A stretch of 64,000 nt of DNA from Corynebacterium sp. ACRPS. GTDB taxonomy: Bacteria > Actinomycetota > Actinomycetes > Mycobacteriales > Mycobacteriaceae. The notes beneath the pieces were generated by a model. That model was not told where the DNA came from and made no database searches. It worked only from the letters and a program-made list of their open reading frames with translations. Made by a program: the position numbers and the translations under genes. Numbering within the stretch: position 1 is the stretch's first letter; each line of letters opens with the position of its first letter. This document shows positions 25,511-34,816 of the stretch, in pieces. The DNA lies in the NCBI RefSeq assembly GCF_022346005.1, contig NZ_JAKRMY010000008.1, positions 62,001 to 126,000 of the forward strand, written 5' to 3'.

Positions 25511-26986
25511 CTACCTCACCAAGCGATACCTCTGTTTAGGGCTGCGCAAAGGCTCCGTACGCTCGATCCTTCCACTATCTACCAATTGGTTCAGGATTCT
25601 GCGCACCCCACCAACAGAAATCCCGGCGGCCGCCGCCAACTCACGGCTATTCGCAGACTGATGCTGAGCCAAATACTCCAGAATCCGTTCACTAGAACCG
25701 CCGTGTATAGACGCACTCCGCTCTGGCAAAGTCATTTCACGCCGTTCAAAAGTTAGCTTAAACGTGGTCAACGAATCCGTCGGCTTCGGCGGAGGAAGAA
25801 GTGTCTTTTGCAGCTGGTCAAGAATCTCAATGTAGCCAGTTCCACGATTTTCCGCCACGTACCCAGACCCGCCGGAGATAGCCGTTACCTCCAATAGCTG
25901 AGACAGGTGCTGATTCCTCGCACTTGTCATGCCCGGATCCCCAAGGTTATTGACGTTCACCATCCCAAAAAGGCCACCCGGATTAATGATTTCTAGGCGG
26001 TCAGCGTACATATCAACCTGAACCTGTGTCCCTCTAGCCTGGGGAGAATAGTCCCTGTGCATGAGCGCATTAGCAACTGCTTCCCTGACTGCTACTGGCG
26101 GATAATCCGGCAGGTCTTCTCGGAACGCCCCGTCGACGACGCCACCTACCCGCATATTTTTCTCAACCGCGAAAACCACCGCTGGCACCAATTCCGGAAT
26201 CGGGCCTACAAAACTCGCGTTATCAACAAATCTTTGGCCTTTGGTCGACGTCTTATCCGTTCCCACATAAGCAGTAAAAGTTACATTGAGCCGCGGGAAA
26301 AATTCTTGCGGATAAATGCCAGCTGCTAATAAGCCAGCCAAGGTTGGATGAACATCCCCATCATCTCCCACGCCGGTGAGATGCAGGGCTTTCAATGCCC
26401 TTTCATCAGAGAACTTGCCAAAGATCCCTGGCCGCAGGCTGCGTTCGCGCTCTAGGATTTGCTGGACGATGTCCCGATCGAGGTCTGCAATAGTAGCCGC
26501 CTCCACGACCTCCAGATCCCACGAGGGCTGCATCTTATTTTCTTCGAGACGATCGATTTCATAGGGCTTCAATAACCGGTCTTCATCGTGCTCGCGAATG
26601 TAGCTGCCGTTGTATTTAGATTGCGCAGTAACCCAGCATGGTTTATCAAAGGGTGCAAGCTCTGGAATTTCCGCAACTACTACCGGCGCGCCATCGACAG
26701 CACCAATTTCCACATCGGCACGGACAGCAGGGGTCAATTTCTCCGCGCAGGCCTCCACGAATGCTTTGGCTATGGGCTCGGCTTGGAAGCCTTCGACGGG
26801 AAGAAACCCTGAGTCCTCATCGAGACCAAAGATGATCGTTCCGCCTTTTCCGTTGGCAAAAGCAGACACCGACCGCGTTATCTTCTTGGGAAGGCCTCCG
26901 CCAGCTGCTTTTACTTCGACCATGCTGGTGTCTTTGCCTATGGCACGCAGATTGTGAACAATCCGCTCAATTTCTTCTAGGTCCAT
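25511..26986 (-). CDS. AlbA_2/Schlafen-domain ATP-binding protein with C-terminal winged helix
   Basis: A 491-residue protein of the COG2865 type, often labelled transcriptional regulator or RecG-like. Residues about 15-140 form the AlbA_2 (Schlafen) domain: VEVKAAGGGLPKKI, SAFANGKGGTIIFGLDED. The middle has the ATP-lid-like block AVREAVANALMHRDYS, then VDMYADRLEIINPGGLFG and GSGYVAENRGTGY. The last 60 residues are a winged helix (ILEYLAQHQSANSRELAAAAGIS). The ATG follows a weak purine-rich site. GC content looks lower than in the neighbouring pab genes. The gene fills the space between two copies of a palindromic repeat and is probably an acquired cassette. Relatives occur in defence and regulatory contexts; its role here is unknown. 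Confidence 0.82.
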   Translation of the reverse strand: MDLEEIERIVHNLRAIGKDTSMVEVKAAGGGLPKKITRSVSAFANGKGGTIIFGLDEDSGFLPVEGFQAEPIAKAFVEACAEKLTPAVRADVEIGAVDGAPVVVAEIPELAPFDKPCWVTAQSKYNGSYIREHDEDRLLKPYEIDRLEENKMQPSWDLEVVEAATIADLDRDIVQQILERERSLRPGIFGKFSDERALKALHLTGVGDDGDVHPTLAGLLAAGIYPQEFFPRLNVTFTAYVGTDKTSTKGQRFVDNASFVGPIPELVPAVVFAVEKNMRVGGVVDGAFREDLPDYPPVAVREAVANALMHRDYSPQARGTQVQVDMYADRLEIINPGGLFGMVNVNNLGDPGMTSARNQHLSQLLEVTAISGGSGYVAENRGTGYIEILDQLQKTLLPPPKPTDSLTTFKLTFERREMTLPERSASIHGGSSERILEYLAQHQSANSRELAAAAGISVGGVRRILNQLVDSGRIERTEPLRSPKQRYRLVR

Positions 26987-27022
26987 CGCTTCCCCGCTTG
27001 CCTCTCACCTTCAGCCGAGCAT

Positions 27023-27095
27023 TACACATAACACTACACAAACACTCAACACAACACTGCACATGTTGAGTGTTGTGTTGAGTGTTGGGTGTTCA
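27023..27095. repeat. Right copy of large palindromic repeat flanking the AlbA_2 gene
   Basis: The 46-bp core at 27041-27086 is identical to the left copy, in the same orientation. The flanks TACACATAACACT (27023) and GGGTGTTCA (to 27095) match as well. This copy has 11 extra bases (ACACAAACACT) before the core. It lies 55 bp upstream of the AlbA_2 start, inside its promoter region, and 46 bp after the stop of the esterase gene. Confidence 0.9.
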
Positions 27096-27132
27096 CGCCG
27101 CGCTTCCCTTTGGCTCCGGCAGATCGCGGCCT

Positions 27133-28059
27133 TTAGCCTTGGCCTCGCAGCGCACGCTTTAATTCGCTGCCAATAATGGTGCGCGCAATCAGTGCATCCG
27201 AAATGATCCCGCCCATCTGGACGAACGGATGGACTTGGCCCTTAAATTCGATAGAGCTCACTACATTTCCCGCATTGAGCATCCGCCCAACGTAGTCACT
27301 TACTTCAGAGACCAACGGATCAAGTTCACCGGTAATCACCGTCGCTGGAGGCAGCCCCGCCAGATCGCCATTCCTGCCGGGAGACATACGGATATCCGTG
27401 CGGTCTGCAGCGCCAGCATAAGAATCATAAAAATAGTTAAGGCGCCGCCTGGTGAGGTAATAGCCATCGCTAAAATCCGAATGGGATTGCGTGTCAAAGG
27501 TGGATAAATCCATGACGGGGTAAATCAGCACCTGATGAGCCAGCTGATCGCGCAGTTCTTGTGCGATCACCGCTGCGATATTGCCGCCCGCGCTGTCTCC
27601 GCCCACGGCAACGCGCGTTGGATCGATGCCGATCCCCAATTCTCCTTGTAGCACCCCGTCTACTACTGCACGGCAATCATCTAGTGGCGCCGGGAAAGGG
27701 TGCTCCGGTGCACGGCGATAGTGCACGCTGATACAGATGATTCCCGCTTCTGCGGCAATGTCCCGCACGGTTGTATCCGTGGTCTCTAAATCCCCCAGCA
27801 CCCAGCCGCCGCCGTGGAAGAAGATGAAGGCAGGCGCTGCTGGGGCATCGGCAAGCGCGGGCGCCTGTGGCACATAAACCCGCACCGTGACACCGCGCAC
27901 CGAGGTCTCGTACACGGAAACCATCGGGGTTTTCTTGCCCCAAGCCGCTGCCGTCTTCTGCTGGGCGGCGCGGTTTTCTTCAGGAGTACGCGTGTCCAGC
28001 TGTGGGGCATCCCTGTTCAGGTCGAGGAATTTTTGGGCTTCGGGCTGAATAAACACCAT
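27133..28059 (-). CDS. Alpha/beta-hydrolase of the hormone-sensitive-lipase family
   Basis: A 308-residue cytoplasmic esterase. The ATG at 28059 has GGAAAG at 7 nt; an upstream alternative at 28098 lacks a site. The oxyanion motif is FFHGGGWVLGD, the nucleophile is in VGGDSAGGNIAAV, the acid in GELDPLVSEV and the histidine in GQVHPFVQMGG. This set is typical of HSL-type carboxylesterases acting on short or medium acyl esters. No signal peptide. It ends just before the right copy of the palindromic repeat. The physiological substrate cannot be told. Confidence 0.88.
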   Translation of the reverse strand: MVFIQPEAQKFLDLNRDAPQLDTRTPEENRAAQQKTAAAWGKKTPMVSVYETSVRGVTVRVYVPQAPALADAPAAPAFIFFHGGGWVLGDLETTDTTVRDIAAEAGIICISVHYRRAPEHPFPAPLDDCRAVVDGVLQGELGIGIDPTRVAVGGDSAGGNIAAVIAQELRDQLAHQVLIYPVMDLSTFDTQSHSDFSDGYYLTRRRLNYFYDSYAGAADRTDIRMSPGRNGDLAGLPPATVITGELDPLVSEVSDYVGRMLNAGNVVSSIEFKGQVHPFVQMGGIISDALIARTIIGSELKRALRGQG

Positions 28060-28082
28060 AAAAATACTTTCCAGTGCTGCAT

Positions 28083-28298
28083 CTATTGGGCAATGCAAGC
28101 ACTCATAATCGCGGGGTTAAGTAGCGGAAAGGCCCGCCGGGTGTTCCGGCAGGCCTTCTTTGCTTGCTGCTTTTTCTTATCGGGAATGCGCGTTGCGCGG
28201 CTGCGCAGTTTCAAATGCTCCTGGAGCCGCTCCGGGGACATCTTCCACATGCTGCGGTCCGCGTGCCCGGGCTTGGTGTATTTCTTGCGTTGAGCCAT
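28083..28298 (-). CDS. Small basic protein of unknown function
   Basis: A 71-residue Lys/Arg-rich product, MAQRKKYTKPGHADRSMWK at the start, with ERLQEHLKLRSRATRIPDKKK in the middle. A very strong ribosome-binding site, GGAGGTGA, lies 5 nt before the ATG, which is the main reason to accept it. The last third is coded by a GC-rich hairpin (about 28129-28157: GGCCtGCCGG against CCGGCgGGCC on the minus strand), which looks more like a transcription signal than protein sequence. The true stop could be elsewhere if there is a sequencing or real frameshift. It may be a nucleic-acid-binding protein. It precedes the esterase gene by 23 bp. Confidence 0.5.
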   Translation of the reverse strand: MAQRKKYTKPGHADRSMWKMSPERLQEHLKLRSRATRIPDKKKQQAKKACRNTRRAFPLLNPAIMSACIAQ

Positions 28299-28360
28299 GC
28301 CGTCACCTCCTAACCTGTGAGGTGACTAAGCATAGCGTGCCCAGGGCAGATTAGCAGCTC

Positions 28361-29617
<1,257 letters not shown>

Positions 29618-29715
29618 TCACAGTTGTCACACTCGTAGCATCACTATCAACTGTTAACTTTTGGCAACCGTTTTTACAGCTACATCGGCACCTAACTCAA
29701 CCCAGGGAGAATAGA

Positions 29716-31617
29716 GTGAAGCAACGACGTCGACTAGTCCCCACGAGGTCACCGTGGTCCACACCCGTCATCGCGACGGTTTCCTCCATTGCCCTCGTCA
29801 TGGCGGCCGCATTCGGCGGCCAGCAGGTCCTTAAAACCCAGGACTCCGGTTCTGGCGGACCTATCGAGGTGAAAAACGCCTCTGAAAGCTTTAGCAACGC
29901 CGACTCCGTCGTCGTTGATGACCCCGCCGTGGCAGCGCAAGGCGATGGCGAGGGCCCACGTGCCGTCAAGCACTTCCACCGCGACGAGACATTCAACATG
30001 TTCGCCGTGACCTGGGAGGGCAAGCGCGACGTGCACTCCTTCGTCCGCTCCAAGCAGGAGGACGGCTCCTGGAGCGAATGGTTCGATATGGATGCCATGA
30101 ACTACGGCGATGGCAAGAACGGTACCGAGCTTATTTACGTAGGCGATACCAACGATGTGCAGGTATCCATGGCCAATGTAGACCTAGTAACCGGTTCCAA
30201 CCTGGATGACGATGCTGAGTTGCCCGATAAAGCAGCCGGCGCTGCGGATGCCAACCGCGCCGCCTCGCAGCCTTCTAACGTCGGCGATATCGCCCCTGTA
30301 GCTGATGAAAACAACACCGACCGCACCACCGTGTCGGACCTGGATGCCGTCTTTATGGACGGCAATGCCCAAGAAGGCCAAGCCATCGAACCTACTGCCG
30401 CCACCGATGGCATGCCCAAGGTAGTGTCCCGCTCTGGGTGGGGCGCCGATGAATCCAAGCGCTGCCAACAGCCCACCTACGATGACGGCATCAAGGCGAT
30501 GACGCTGCACCACACCGCGGGCTCCAATAACTACACCCCGGCACAGGCTGCCGCACAGGTTCGCGCTGCCTACGAGTACCACGCCCAGAATCTGGGCTGG
30601 TGCGATATTGGATACAACGTGCTCGTGGATAAGTTCGGTACCATCTACGAGGGCCGCTACGGCGGGCTGGACAAGGCCGTCCAGGGCGCACACGTTGGTG
30701 GCTTCAACTCCCATAACTGGGGTATTTCCATGATTGGTAACTACGAAATTGAGGAACCATCACAGAAGATGCTGAACTCGGTGGCAGAAATTGCCGGGTG
30801 GAAGGCAGCAATTTCCGGCATCGATCCCACGGGCACCGCTACCCTGACCTCTGGCGGCTTTGGCGGCTCCCGCTTTCCAGCCGGTGCGCAGGCAACCGTG
30901 CCTGCCTTCAGCGGTCACAATGATTTCCACTACACCCAGTGCCCTGGTCGCTACACCGTGCAGCACTGGGACGAGATCCGCAAGAACACCAAAAAGAAGT
31001 ACGACGCTGTTAAGGCTGGCGGTAACTCCGCAGCAATGAACTGGGATAAGAAGTCGCCATCGAGTGGCGGCGATCAGTCCACCTCGGGAGATACCACCTC
31101 TTCCATCGCTGGTGTCGATGTTCCAGTATCGACCATCCAAGCCTTGGCTGGCATCGCCGCCACCGTGTTCGGCGTCTTGGTTGCCAATGACCGCGTAGCG
31201 CAGCCGGATGCCGATAAGAAGGTTGCGGGTGAGCTTACCGTCGGCGAGATTCCGAAGATCGTCAACAAGGTTGTGCAGCTTTCTAATAACGAAGGCCTCA
31301 AGGAATCCTGGACCTCCGTCCTGAACGCCTTTGGCCCAGTCTTGGGTCTCGCCGTTGGCGGACCTGACACCACCGATTCCGGCAAGATCATGTACCAGCT
31401 CTTCAAAAACGGTGTGGTCCTCTCCTCCGAGGACTCTGGGGCAAAGGCCCTGACCGGAGAGATTGCCAAGAAGTGGGCAGAAGGCGATAACGCTTCCAAA
31501 CTCGGACTGCCCACCACAAACGAGATGAAAGACGGCAAGGAAATCCGCGTCCAGTTCCAGGGCGGCGAGATTGTCTACAACATGGATACCGAAAAGGTAG
31601 ACATCTACACCGACTAG
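29716..31617 (+). CDS. Secreted PGRP-type N-acetylmuramoyl-L-alanine amidase with LGFP module
   Basis: A 633-residue exported protein, counterpart of Rv3811 near the galactan genes. The GTG start is preceded by GGGAGA. An N-terminal signal anchor (PVIATVSSIALVMAAAFGG) leads to a beta-rich segment, KHFHRDETFNMFAVTW. The amidase_2/PGRP domain follows (VSRSGWGADESKRC, MTLHHTAGSNNY, DIGYNVLVDKFGTIYEGR, and FHYTQCPGRY with the second zinc ligand region). A C-terminal LGFP-like repeat (KLGLPTTNEMKDGKEIR) probably holds it to the wall. It should cut the stem peptide from muramic acid in peptidoglycan. Divergent from glf across 158 bp. Confidence 0.88.
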   Translation: MKQRRRLVPTRSPWSTPVIATVSSIALVMAAAFGGQQVLKTQDSGSGGPIEVKNASESFSNADSVVVDDPAVAAQGDGEGPRAVKHFHRDETFNMFAVTWEGKRDVHSFVRSKQEDGSWSEWFDMDAMNYGDGKNGTELIYVGDTNDVQVSMANVDLVTGSNLDDDAELPDKAAGAADANRAASQPSNVGDIAPVADENNTDRTTVSDLDAVFMDGNAQEGQAIEPTAATDGMPKVVSRSGWGADESKRCQQPTYDDGIKAMTLHHTAGSNNYTPAQAAAQVRAAYEYHAQNLGWCDIGYNVLVDKFGTIYEGRYGGLDKAVQGAHVGGFNSHNWGISMIGNYEIEEPSQKMLNSVAEIAGWKAAISGIDPTGTATLTSGGFGGSRFPAGAQATVPAFSGHNDFHYTQCPGRYTVQHWDEIRKNTKKKYDAVKAGGNSAAMNWDKKSPSSGGDQSTSGDTTSSIAGVDVPVSTIQALAGIAATVFGVLVANDRVAQPDADKKVAGELTVGEIPKIVNKVVQLSNNEGLKESWTSVLNAFGPVLGLAVGGPDTTDSGKIMYQLFKNGVVLSSEDSGAKALTGEIAKKWAEGDNASKLGLPTTNEMKDGKEIRVQFQGGEIVYNMDTEKVDIYTD

Positions 31618-31636
31618 CCTCCCCGTGGAGTGGGAG

Positions 31637-32467
31637 TTAGAACCAGCGCTCCAAAACCTTTGCCACGCCCGCCTGGTGGTTGGCCACGGTGACCGCATCA
31701 GCGGCCGCCTTCACCGCCGGGAGGGCGTTTTCCATTGCCACCCCACAGCCGGCCCACGTGAGCATCTCAATATCGTTGGGCATATCGCCAAAGGCAATGG
31801 TTTCTTCCTGCGCTATCCCATGCTGCTTGGCCAACCACTCCACGCCGCGGCGCTTGGTGACGTTGGGGGCCGCGACCTCGAGCACGCCCTCCTGCATGGA
31901 GTAGGTGATATGCGCCAGCTCCGGATCAATATGAGGCGCAATCAAGTCATAGAGTTCTGGCGCGGAATAATCCGTATTCCGGATAAGCAGCTTGACCACT
32001 GGCCGTGCCACCAGCTCGCCCACGCTGACGACGCCGAAGCCTTCAAAGAGGGCATTTTCGGAGTAGTGCGGGTCGACGACGAAGAGCTCCTCGGGGGCAT
32101 TGGCAAGCGAGCCACCCGCCCGCTCTGCACCAAAGCCAACCGTGCCAAGGACGCGCAGCGCTACCGTCACCACCTCTTCTAGCGCGTCTGGATAAAGCTC
32201 CCGCGCGGATAGCACGCGGTCTTCCGCGGAATCATAGAGCACCGCCCCATTTGAGGTCACACATACCGGGAGCACCGTGAGCTGCTCCAGCACCGGCTCT
32301 ATCCAGCGAAAGGGCCTGCCGGTGGATAACGCAAAATAAGCACCCTGCTGCACCGCCCGCGCCACTGCGTCGCGGTTGCGACGCGGGACGCGATGATTGC
32401 GGTCCAACAGGGTGCCGTCAATATCGCTCGCGATGAGCCGAGGGGCCCGGGTAGGGAAAGTATCCAT
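31637..32467 (-). CDS. Cof-type HAD phosphatase
   Basis: A 276-residue hydrolase of the haloacid dehalogenase superfamily, Cof subfamily, acting on sugar or other small phosphates. Motif I is ASDIDGTLLDRNHRV (nucleophile Asp), motif II is in FALSTGRPF, and motif IV is AFGDMPNDIEML, followed by GVAMENALPAVKAAAD. All are intact, unlike the HAD-like tail of the acyltransferase at 36842-38473. It ends 19 bp after the convergent amidase gene and lies 22 bp downstream of glpK on the same strand, so it may be carried on the glp transcript. Substrate unknown. Confidence 0.87.
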   Translation of the reverse strand: MDTFPTRAPRLIASDIDGTLLDRNHRVPRRNRDAVARAVQQGAYFALSTGRPFRWIEPVLEQLTVLPVCVTSNGAVLYDSAEDRVLSARELYPDALEEVVTVALRVLGTVGFGAERAGGSLANAPEELFVVDPHYSENALFEGFGVVSVGELVARPVVKLLIRNTDYSAPELYDLIAPHIDPELAHITYSMQEGVLEVAAPNVTKRRGVEWLAKQHGIAQEETIAFGDMPNDIEMLTWAGCGVAMENALPAVKAAADAVTVANHQAGVAKVLERWF

Positions 32468-32489
32468 ACCCGCGAGTTTACTTCAGGAC

Positions 32490-34037
32490 TTAGAAGTCCA
32501 TCTCATCCTCATCGGAGTCTTCCCAGTTCAAGGAACGCTTGATAGCGCGCTTCCATTCACCGTAGAGGTAATCCACCTCTTCTTGTTCCATCTTGGGCTT
32601 GAATACGGTGAGGTCACCGCGCTGGGTATCCAAGATGCTGAGGTCTTCCCAGAAGCCATTGTCCAAGCCGGCAGCAACAGCGGCGCCGGTTGCGGTGGTC
32701 TCAATGTTCTTCGGGCGGTGTACCTCCACACCCAAGATGTCAGCCTGGAACTGCATGAGCAGCTCGTTGGTGGTCATGCCGCCATCCACGCGCAGCTCGG
32801 TAATTTCCACGCCGGAGTCCGCCACCATGGCATCTGCCACGTCGCGGGTCTGGTAAGCGGTTGCCTCGAGGACAGCGCGGGCCAGGTGTCCACGGTTGGC
32901 AAAGCGGGTCAGGCCCACAATGACGCCGCGGGCATCGGGACGCCAGTGCGGGGCGAAGAGACCGGAGAACGCCGGAACAATGTAAACGCCGCCGTTGTCC
33001 TTGGTCTCCCGTGCCAAGTTCTCGATGGCAGAAGAATTAGGGATGAGCTGCAGGTTATCGCGCAGCCACTGCACCAAGGAGCCACCCATGGATACGGAGC
33101 CTTCCAGCGCGTACACGGGGCGCTCGCCCTCGCGCTGGAAGCAAACGGTGGTCAACAGGCCGTTATCGGAGAACTTCGGGGTGGTACCGGTGTTCAGCAG
33201 CAGGAAGAGGCCGGTGCCGTAGGTGTTCTTGGCCGAACCTGCACGGAAGCAGCCTTGGCCGAACATAGCGGACTGCTGGTCCCCCAGGATGGCGCGAATA
33301 GGTACGCCGGCGAGGGAACCGCGCTCCCGAACGGTGCGGAAATCACCCAGGGACGGGCGAATCTCCGGCAGCATGGACATAGGAATGCCCATTTCCTTGC
33401 ACAGCTCTTCGTCCCACTCCAGCTTTTCGATGTCCATGAGGAGCGTACGCGAAGCGTTGGTCACGTCCGTTGCGTGCAGCGCTTCCATGTCGCCGTCGCC
33501 CTCGGCACCGCCGGTAAGGTTCCACAGCAGCCAAGAGTCAATGGTTCCGAAGAGCAGGTCGCCCTTTTCGGCGCGCTCGCGGACGCCATCGACATTGTCG
33601 AGGATCCACTTAACCTTCGGGCCGGCAGGGTAGGAGTTGATCAGCAGGCCGGTGCGGCGGCGCCACTTATCCGGGCCCTCTTCACCAGCCAGTTCCTTAC
33701 AGATAGCGGAGGTGCGGGTGTCCTGCCAGACGATGGCGTTGTAGACGGGCTCGCCAGTGTTCTTATCCCACACAACTGTGGTTTCGCGCTGGTTGGTGAT
33801 ACCGACGGAGTCGATATCTTCTACTGTTATATCGCCATTGGCCAAAGCCTCCCCCACGGCGCGGCGAGTGTTGCTCCAGATCTCCTGCGGGTCGTGTTCT
33901 ACCCAACCCTTTTCTGGGAAGATCTGCTCGTGCTCGAGCTGGCCCACGGAAATCTGATCGCCATCGTGGTTGAAGATGATGCAGCGGGTTGACGTGGTTC
34001 CCTGGTCAATAGCTGCGACGTATTTCTTATCACTCAT
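32490..34037 (-). CDS. glpK: Glycerol kinase
   Basis: A 515-residue FGGY-family kinase making glycerol 3-phosphate. The ATG at 34037 has GGAG 10 nt upstream; the open frame further upstream runs into glpF and is discarded. Visible are [61 protein letters not shown] and the FGGY-like region [15 protein letters not shown]. Last gene of glpD-glpF-glpK, 29 bp after glpF. It feeds glycerol into lipid synthesis and, through GlpD, into central metabolism. Confidence 0.95.
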   Translation of the reverse strand: MSDKKYVAAIDQGTTSTRCIIFNHDGDQISVGQLEHEQIFPEKGWVEHDPQEIWSNTRRAVGEALANGDITVEDIDSVGITNQRETTVVWDKNTGEPVYNAIVWQDTRTSAICKELAGEEGPDKWRRRTGLLINSYPAGPKVKWILDNVDGVRERAEKGDLLFGTIDSWLLWNLTGGAEGDGDMEALHATDVTNASRTLLMDIEKLEWDEELCKEMGIPMSMLPEIRPSLGDFRTVRERGSLAGVPIRAILGDQQSAMFGQGCFRAGSAKNTYGTGLFLLLNTGTTPKFSDNGLLTTVCFQREGERPVYALEGSVSMGGSLVQWLRDNLQLIPNSSAIENLARETKDNGGVYIVPAFSGLFAPHWRPDARGVIVGLTRFANRGHLARAVLEATAYQTRDVADAMVADSGVEITELRVDGGMTTNELLMQFQADILGVEVHRPKNIETTATGAAVAAGLDNGFWEDLSILDTQRGDLTVFKPKMEQEEVDYLYGEWKRAIKRSLNWEDSDEDEMDF

Positions 34038-34066
34038 GTGTCTAATTTCTCCTGTATAGGGTTGGA

Positions 34067-34804
34067 TTAAAGCGCAATGGACAGTAGACCAACGGCGACG
34101 GCCGAAAGCAGCGAGCCAACAATCGGCACCCAAGCATAGCCCCAATTAGCGCTGCCCTTGTCCTTAATGGGCAGGACGAAGGCGTACATCAAGCGTGGAC
34201 CCAAGTCACGGACCGGGTTGATGGCGTATCCCGTAGGCGTACCCAGGGACAGGCCAACGGCGACAACAACGAATGCCACACCGAAGTAGCTCAGCGGTCC
34301 CAGCTCGCCGCCGGCAGGGCCGAAGGCGATGAATATCAACAATACGGTGGTGGCGATGAACTCAGTTACCGTATTCCATCCATTGTGTGGGTGAGCGGGG
34401 GCAGTGAAGAAGATGCCCGCGGTTTCAGAATTGGCACCGGTGACATTGCCCTCTTCGTCGTAGTTATTCGCATCGAAGAGCTGCTTGAATGCGGCCCAGG
34501 CCAAGAAGGCACCGAACATAGCACCCAGGATTTGGCCCAGCACGTAGAACGGAACCAAGTTCCATTCGAGCGAACCATTGAGCGCGAGCATGAGCGTTAC
34601 CGCAGGGTTCAAGTGACCGCCGGTTGGGTCAGCGACGCTGGCGCCGACGAAGACACCCATGCCCCAACCCAAGGCAATAACAATCCAGTCGGAGCCACGG
34701 GCGCCCGAAGTGCGGAGGTTTACCAGCGCACACACGCCGTTACCAAGAAGCATCAGCAGCGTGGTGCCGATAAACTCCCACAAAAATGCGTCAGATCCAG
34801 CCAT
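34067..34804 (-). CDS. glpF: Glycerol uptake facilitator (aquaglyceroporin)
   Basis: A 245-residue MIP-family channel with six membrane segments, moving glycerol into the cell for GlpK. The first signature is [12 protein letters not shown]. The second reads [13 protein letters not shown], so the usual NPA is NPV; the Arg of the selectivity filter (RDLGP) is kept. The length fits the family. It sits between glpD (12 bp) and glpK (29 bp) in one operon. Confidence 0.92.
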   Translation of the reverse strand: MAGSDAFLWEFIGTTLLMLLGNGVCALVNLRTSGARGSDWIVIALGWGMGVFVGASVADPTGGHLNPAVTLMLALNGSLEWNLVPFYVLGQILGAMFGAFLAWAAFKQLFDANNYDEEGNVTGANSETAGIFFTAPAHPHNGWNTVTEFIATTVLLIFIAFGPAGGELGPLSYFGVAFVVVAVGLSLGTPTGYAINPVRDLGPRLMYAFVLPIKDKGSANWGYAWVPIVGSLLSAVAVGLLSIAL

Positions 34805-34816
34805 TAGCGCCTCCCC

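Noticed and set aside
25427..27095. CRISPR array or integron array at the palindromic repeats
   Set aside because: There are only two copies, 1.6 kb apart, with one ordinary gene between and no regular spacers or integrase nearby.
32397..33992. A 531-codon open frame antisense to glpK
   Set aside because: Same reason: the glycerol kinase on the other strand is intact and the antisense composition is unlike protein.
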